From: Lachnoclostridium sp. UBA1175
GTDB lineage: Bacteria; Bacillota; Clostridia; Lachnospirales; Lachnospiraceae
Length of the DNA: 64,000 nucleotides
Assembly: GCA_002311665.1 (NCBI GenBank)
Contig: DBYX01000002.1
Coordinates: 137,483-201,482, forward strand
Direction: 5' to 3'
Part shown: one piece after another, positions 60,822 to 64,000 of the stretch
Position numbering within the stretch: the stretch's first letter is position 1
How the letters are laid out: every line of letters starts with the position of its first letter
Translations under genes and position numbers: made by a program
The notes under the pieces: generated by a model
The model's database searches: none
What the model saw: only the letters and a program-made list of their open reading frames with translations
Told to the model about the DNA's origin: nothing

Positions 60822-62402
60822 TTATGCCTGTATCTCAGTACCGTCACGGAAGGTGACCGTGATTGCCTTGTCCCTGCTCACCGTGATGAGCTCGACCATG
60901 CCGCCCCAAAGGCTGCCGTCAAACTCGCTGATGGTGCCGTCCTGGGCTTTCAACACCTTGATGAAGTCCGCCAGCCGTTCGCTCTGTGCTTCCTTGGCGG
61001 AGATGGCGGCCACCACCTCATCGTACCGAGCTTTGGCTTCATCGTAACGCTTGACCAGTCCATCGTAGCGTTTCTGGTACTCATCCTGATCCTGTGCAAC
61101 GCGGGCATTCTCCGCCACGATGTTCTGCGTCATTTCCACAAGCACCGCCATTTCTTCCTCCAGCTTACCTTTTTCTTCCTGAAGGACATCGGTTACACAG
61201 AGCGTTTTGCGGATGATCTCCGCATTGGCGATGATTTCTTTTTTCTCGGTCACGAGCTGGTTGTACGCCGATATGAACGCCGCCTTGACCTCTTCCTCCG
61301 TAACATGGGGAGTCTCGCACTTTTCGCCGTTGTACTTGCGGTTGCAGCGGTAAATCACCCTGCGGTAGCGGTCTGTGGAATGCCAGACCTTTGAGCCGTA
61401 CCATCCGCCGCAATCGGCACACTTTATCTTGTTGGAGAAGATGCTCACTCCGCTGTAGCGTGAACCGCCCTTCGTGCGCTTGGCAAGCTCCGCCTGCACC
61501 ATGTCGAACACCGCAGGGCTGATGATCGCCTCATGGTTGCCCTCCACATAGTATTGCGGGACCTCGCCCTCGTTCTTCTTCATCTTTTTCTGCAGGAAGT
61601 CTATCGTGAACTCCTTCTGCAAAAGGGCATCGCCCTTGTACTTCTCGTTCGAGAGCATCCGACGCACCGTCTGTTGGTTCCACACATCCTTGCCCGCAGG
61701 CGTCTTGATGCCCCGGCGCGTCAGTTCGGCGGCGATGGAATGCGGCGTCATGCCCTCAAGGAACAGACGGAAAATGAGCCGCACCGTTTCTGCCTGTTCG
61801 GGATTGACCACGATCTTGCCCGTCTCTTTATCCTTGTCCAGTCCAAGGAAGCGACTGTAGGCAAAGCTGACCTTGCCGTCTGCCATGCGCTTGCGTTGCC
61901 CCCAGGTGACATTCTCGGAAATGGATCGGCTTTCTTCCTGTGCAAGGCTCGACATGATGGTGATGAGCAGCTCGCCCTTGGAATCCAGCGTCCATATGTT
62001 TTCCTTCTCGAAATAAATCTCGATGCCCTCGTCCTTCAGCTTCCGCACCGTGGTAAGGCTGTCCACCGTGTTCCTTGCAAAACGGCTCACGCTCTTGGTG
62101 ACGATGAGGTCGATCTTCCCGGCAAGGGCATCCGCGATCATCGCCTTGAAGCCCTCTCGCTTTTTGGTGTTGGTTGCCGAGATTCCTTCGTCCGTGTATA
62201 TGGCAACGAACTCCCAATCGTCCCGGCTCTTGATGTAACTGGTGTAGTAATCGACCTGCGCCTCGTAGCTCGTGGCCTGGTCTTCATGGTCGGTCGAAAC
62301 GCGGGCATATCCGGCAACGCGGCGTTTCTTCGTGCTGTTTATCGGCGTGGCCGTGTACCGGCTGATGGTAGCCGGTATCGCCGTTACTTTTCTTTGCGCC
62401 AT
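60822..62402 (-). CDS. Large serine recombinase
   Basis: The 526-residue protein has an N-terminal resolvase domain with catalytic Ser36 in GYARVSTDHEDQ and the arginines of KSVSRFARNTVD, a recombinase domain (about 195-300), a zinc ribbon with CADCGG and CNRKYNGEKC, and a coiled-coil segment (about 400-490). This is the layout of integrases that move phages and integrative elements in Bacillota. It overlaps the upstream recombinase gene by 19 bases. It looks intact. Confidence 0.93.
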   Translation of the reverse strand: MAQRKVTAIPATISRYTATPINSTKKRRVAGYARVSTDHEDQATSYEAQVDYYTSYIKSRDDWEFVAIYTDEGISATNTKKREGFKAMIADALAGKIDLIVTKSVSRFARNTVDSLTTVRKLKDEGIEIYFEKENIWTLDSKGELLITIMSSLAQEESRSISENVTWGQRKRMADGKVSFAYSRFLGLDKDKETGKIVVNPEQAETVRLIFRLFLEGMTPHSIAAELTRRGIKTPAGKDVWNQQTVRRMLSNEKYKGDALLQKEFTIDFLQKKMKKNEGEVPQYYVEGNHEAIISPAVFDMVQAELAKRTKGGSRYSGVSIFSNKIKCADCGGWYGSKVWHSTDRYRRVIYRCNRKYNGEKCETPHVTEEEVKAAFISAYNQLVTEKKEIIANAEIIRKTLCVTDVLQEEKGKLEEEMAVLVEMTQNIVAENARVAQDQDEYQKRYDGLVKRYDEAKARYDEVVAAISAKEAQSERLADFIKVLKAQDGTISEFDGSLWGGMVELITVSRDKAITVTFRDGTEIQA

Positions 62403-64000
62403 GCTTTCCCACGCTCCTTCCGTAATTGTTTCATGTGTTCGCTCATCTGCTGCCGCAACTCCGGCGTGTACCTTCCCTTGACGGATTCCTTGAACTTGGC
62501 TCTCTGCTCATCCGTCCAAGGTCTGCCGATCCGTTTCGGCTGCTCCCATGTGCGGCTGACCGTCCTTCCGTCCTTGAAATGGAAAACCACCTCCGCAGCG
62601 GAAAGCACATCGATGTGGTCGATCTGCCTGTCGAACTCTCCATCGTCAAACTCGGCAATTCCGAGCGTCCGTGCGATGAATGGCTTCAGCAAATCCTCCC
62701 GCAAGCCGACCGTTCCACATTCGTTCCGCTCGGCGCACCGCCAGTAGTAGGCTTTACCGCTCTCCGATGTGGCTGACGGCTGTGAAGCCCTGCGAAAATT
62801 GCAGCCGCAGTGTACGCACTTGATCTTGCCCGTCATAACCGAGGAGCCTTTGCAGTTTGGTTTCTTCCTGCGTTTTTCGGAGGTCTTCGCTCTGTACTCA
62901 GCTGTCCAGCAATCCCGGTGACCCGTGTTCGGACAGTCCTTCGTGACAATGCCGCCGTCCTTCAGATGGAACTCAAGAACATACCGCTCCGGCACATTGA
63001 TGAAGTCCACCTTGTCGCTGAACGCATCCTCATCGAACTCATCCAGTCCAAGAACCTCGGCACAAGCCTTTTTCAGATTCTCGTGATTGATGCTGCCGCC
63101 GACAGGACACCTGCCACCTTTTTTCTTCCGTGAGCCGCAAGCCCAATACTCCATGAAACCTCTGTCCGTACGCTTGTTGTGGGCATAGCTGATTCCGCAG
63201 AACGGGCATTTCAGCTTTCCCGAAAAACAGGTGAGGTTCAGGCTCTTGTTCGCCCTCGGTCCCAGTTCTTTTCGCCGTGCAATCTCCGACTGTACATAGT
63301 CGAAGGTTTCCTTGTCGATGATGGCGGGATGCGTGTCCTCCACATAGTATTGCGGAAGCTGTCCCTTGTTCTTTTTCCGCTGCTTTGAAATGGGATCGGA
63401 AATAAACTCTTTCTGCAGGAGAAGGTTTCCCGTGTAGGTCACGTTCGTAAGAACCACCTTGATGTTGGAATCCACCCATCGGCAGCCCTCCCTTGTTGTG
63501 ATACCCTCGGCGGCGAACTCCCGCTCCGTTTCCAGCCTTGACTTTCCGTCCAGGAAGTTCTGAAAAATGCGTCTCACGATTTCCGCTTCCTCCGGCACGA
63601 TGATCAGGTCATCGCCCTCCCAGCGGTATCCGTACACCCGGAAGTGTCCGTTCGGTATTCCTTTCTCGAACCGCTTTCTGATACCCCACTTGCAGTTCTC
63701 CGAAAGGCTGCGGCTTTCTTCCTGTGCGAAGGACGCAAGGATGGTCAGCATCAACTCGCCGTCACCGCTCATGGAATTGATGTGTTCTTTCTCGAACCGC
63801 ACCTCCACGCCGATATCCTTCAAGTGCCGCACCGTCTCCAGCAGGTCCACCGTGTTCCTGGCGAACCGTTGGATTGATTTCGTAAGGATGATGTCGATCT
63901 CGCCGTTGTCGGCGGCTTCGATCATACGCTTGAATTCATCGCGCTTGGTTATGCCAGTGCCGCTGATCCCATCGTCCGCGAACACGCCTGCGTACTGCCA
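62384..64000 (-). CDS. Large serine recombinase, N terminus outside the window
   Basis: The frame is open to the window edge (WQYAGVFADDGISGTG at the upstream end), so the catalytic serine lies beyond it. Visible are the conserved KSIQRFARNTVDLLETVR, the recombinase domain, two zinc-ribbon segments (CPFCGISYAH and CVHCGCNFRR) and a basic C terminus. Two recombinases in tandem with overlapping ends are typical for elements where several serine integrases cooperate. At least 539 residues. Confidence 0.92.
   Translation of the reverse strand, partial: WQYAGVFADDGISGTGITKRDEFKRMIEAADNGEIDIILTKSIQRFARNTVDLLETVRHLKDIGVEVRFEKEHINSMSGDGELMLTILASFAQEESRSLSENCKWGIRKRFEKGIPNGHFRVYGYRWEGDDLIIVPEEAEIVRRIFQNFLDGKSRLETEREFAAEGITTREGCRWVDSNIKVVLTNVTYTGNLLLQKEFISDPISKQRKKNKGQLPQYYVEDTHPAIIDKETFDYVQSEIARRKELGPRANKSLNLTCFSGKLKCPFCGISYAHNKRTDRGFMEYWACGSRKKKGGRCPVGGSINHENLKKACAEVLGLDEFDEDAFSDKVDFINVPERYVLEFHLKDGGIVTKDCPNTGHRDCWTAEYRAKTSEKRRKKPNCKGSSVMTGKIKCVHCGCNFRRASQPSATSESGKAYYWRCAERNECGTVGLREDLLKPFIARTLGIAEFDDGEFDRQIDHIDVLSAAEVVFHFKDGRTVSRTWEQPKRIGRPWTDEQRAKFKESVKGRYTPELRQQMSEHMKQLRKERGKAWRKEK

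Overview
The window reads as a chromosome segment of a high-GC Clostridia member, most likely a rumen or gut Lachnospiraceae-type Bacillota. This is inferred from Gram-positive lipoproteins, Shine-Dalgarno-driven starts, a ferredoxin-dependent NfnAB transhydrogenase, a CE15-type esterase, a GH36 alpha-galactosidase, a Cthe_2159-like carbohydrate-binding lipoprotein, EF-hand/leucine-rich-repeat envelope proteins and a PspC protein. Nearly all genes lie on the minus strand. No tRNA, rRNA or CRISPR array was seen.

Positions 1-23300 hold housekeeping and carbohydrate-related genes: the 5' part of a GH36 alpha-galactosidase, a heterodimeric ABC exporter, two GxSxG esterases, a propeller/HD-GYP membrane sensor, a polysaccharide-binding-type lipoprotein next to an OmpR-type two-component pair, a CE15-like esterase, nfnAB, a P-loop/GNAT fusion, a histidine phosphatase, a probable small RNA with its own promoter and terminator, a patatin and small membrane proteins.

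Positions 22490-34140 look like an envelope-stress module. A response regulator (28594-29274), an ABC transporter with a strongly degenerate ATPase, two membrane-anchored EF-hand/LRR proteins and a sensor kinase without an extracellular domain lie in one block. A MacB/FtsX-type transporter operon follows. The promoters of the FtsX transporter (32930) and of the distant PspC gene (45978) share an identical 16-base motif at exactly the same distance from the -10 box. A related direct-repeat array precedes the degenerate ABC operon, so the three may form one regulon.

Positions 34180-48304 carry a c-di-GMP pair (HD-GYP and GGDEF), VWA and HTH-like proteins, a LUD protein, an aldo/keto reductase with ferredoxin domain, a cysteine hydrolase, a Gfo/Idh dehydrogenase, PspC, ThpR and a TIM-barrel isomerase.

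From about 48400 to the right edge lies a mobile defence island with lower GC content in its central part. A probable single transcript starts at an XRE regulator (60669) and runs through three GNAT domains and a HEAT protein into a type I restriction-modification operon. That operon has a 5'-truncated hsdM, an unknown gene, an hsdS ending in 17 CTGT repeats, a third half-hsdS module, an R-STS-ExE ADP-ribosyltransferase, abiH and hsdR. The repeat number decides whether hsdS stops or fuses to the third recognition module, so the specificity subunit looks phase-variable, and a putative ADP-ribosylating effector sits immediately downstream. Two overlapping large serine recombinases close the window and probably moved the island.

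A further signal is the octamer GGAAAATG/CATTTTCC, counted by eye about 24 times in the first 48.4 kb and once in the island.
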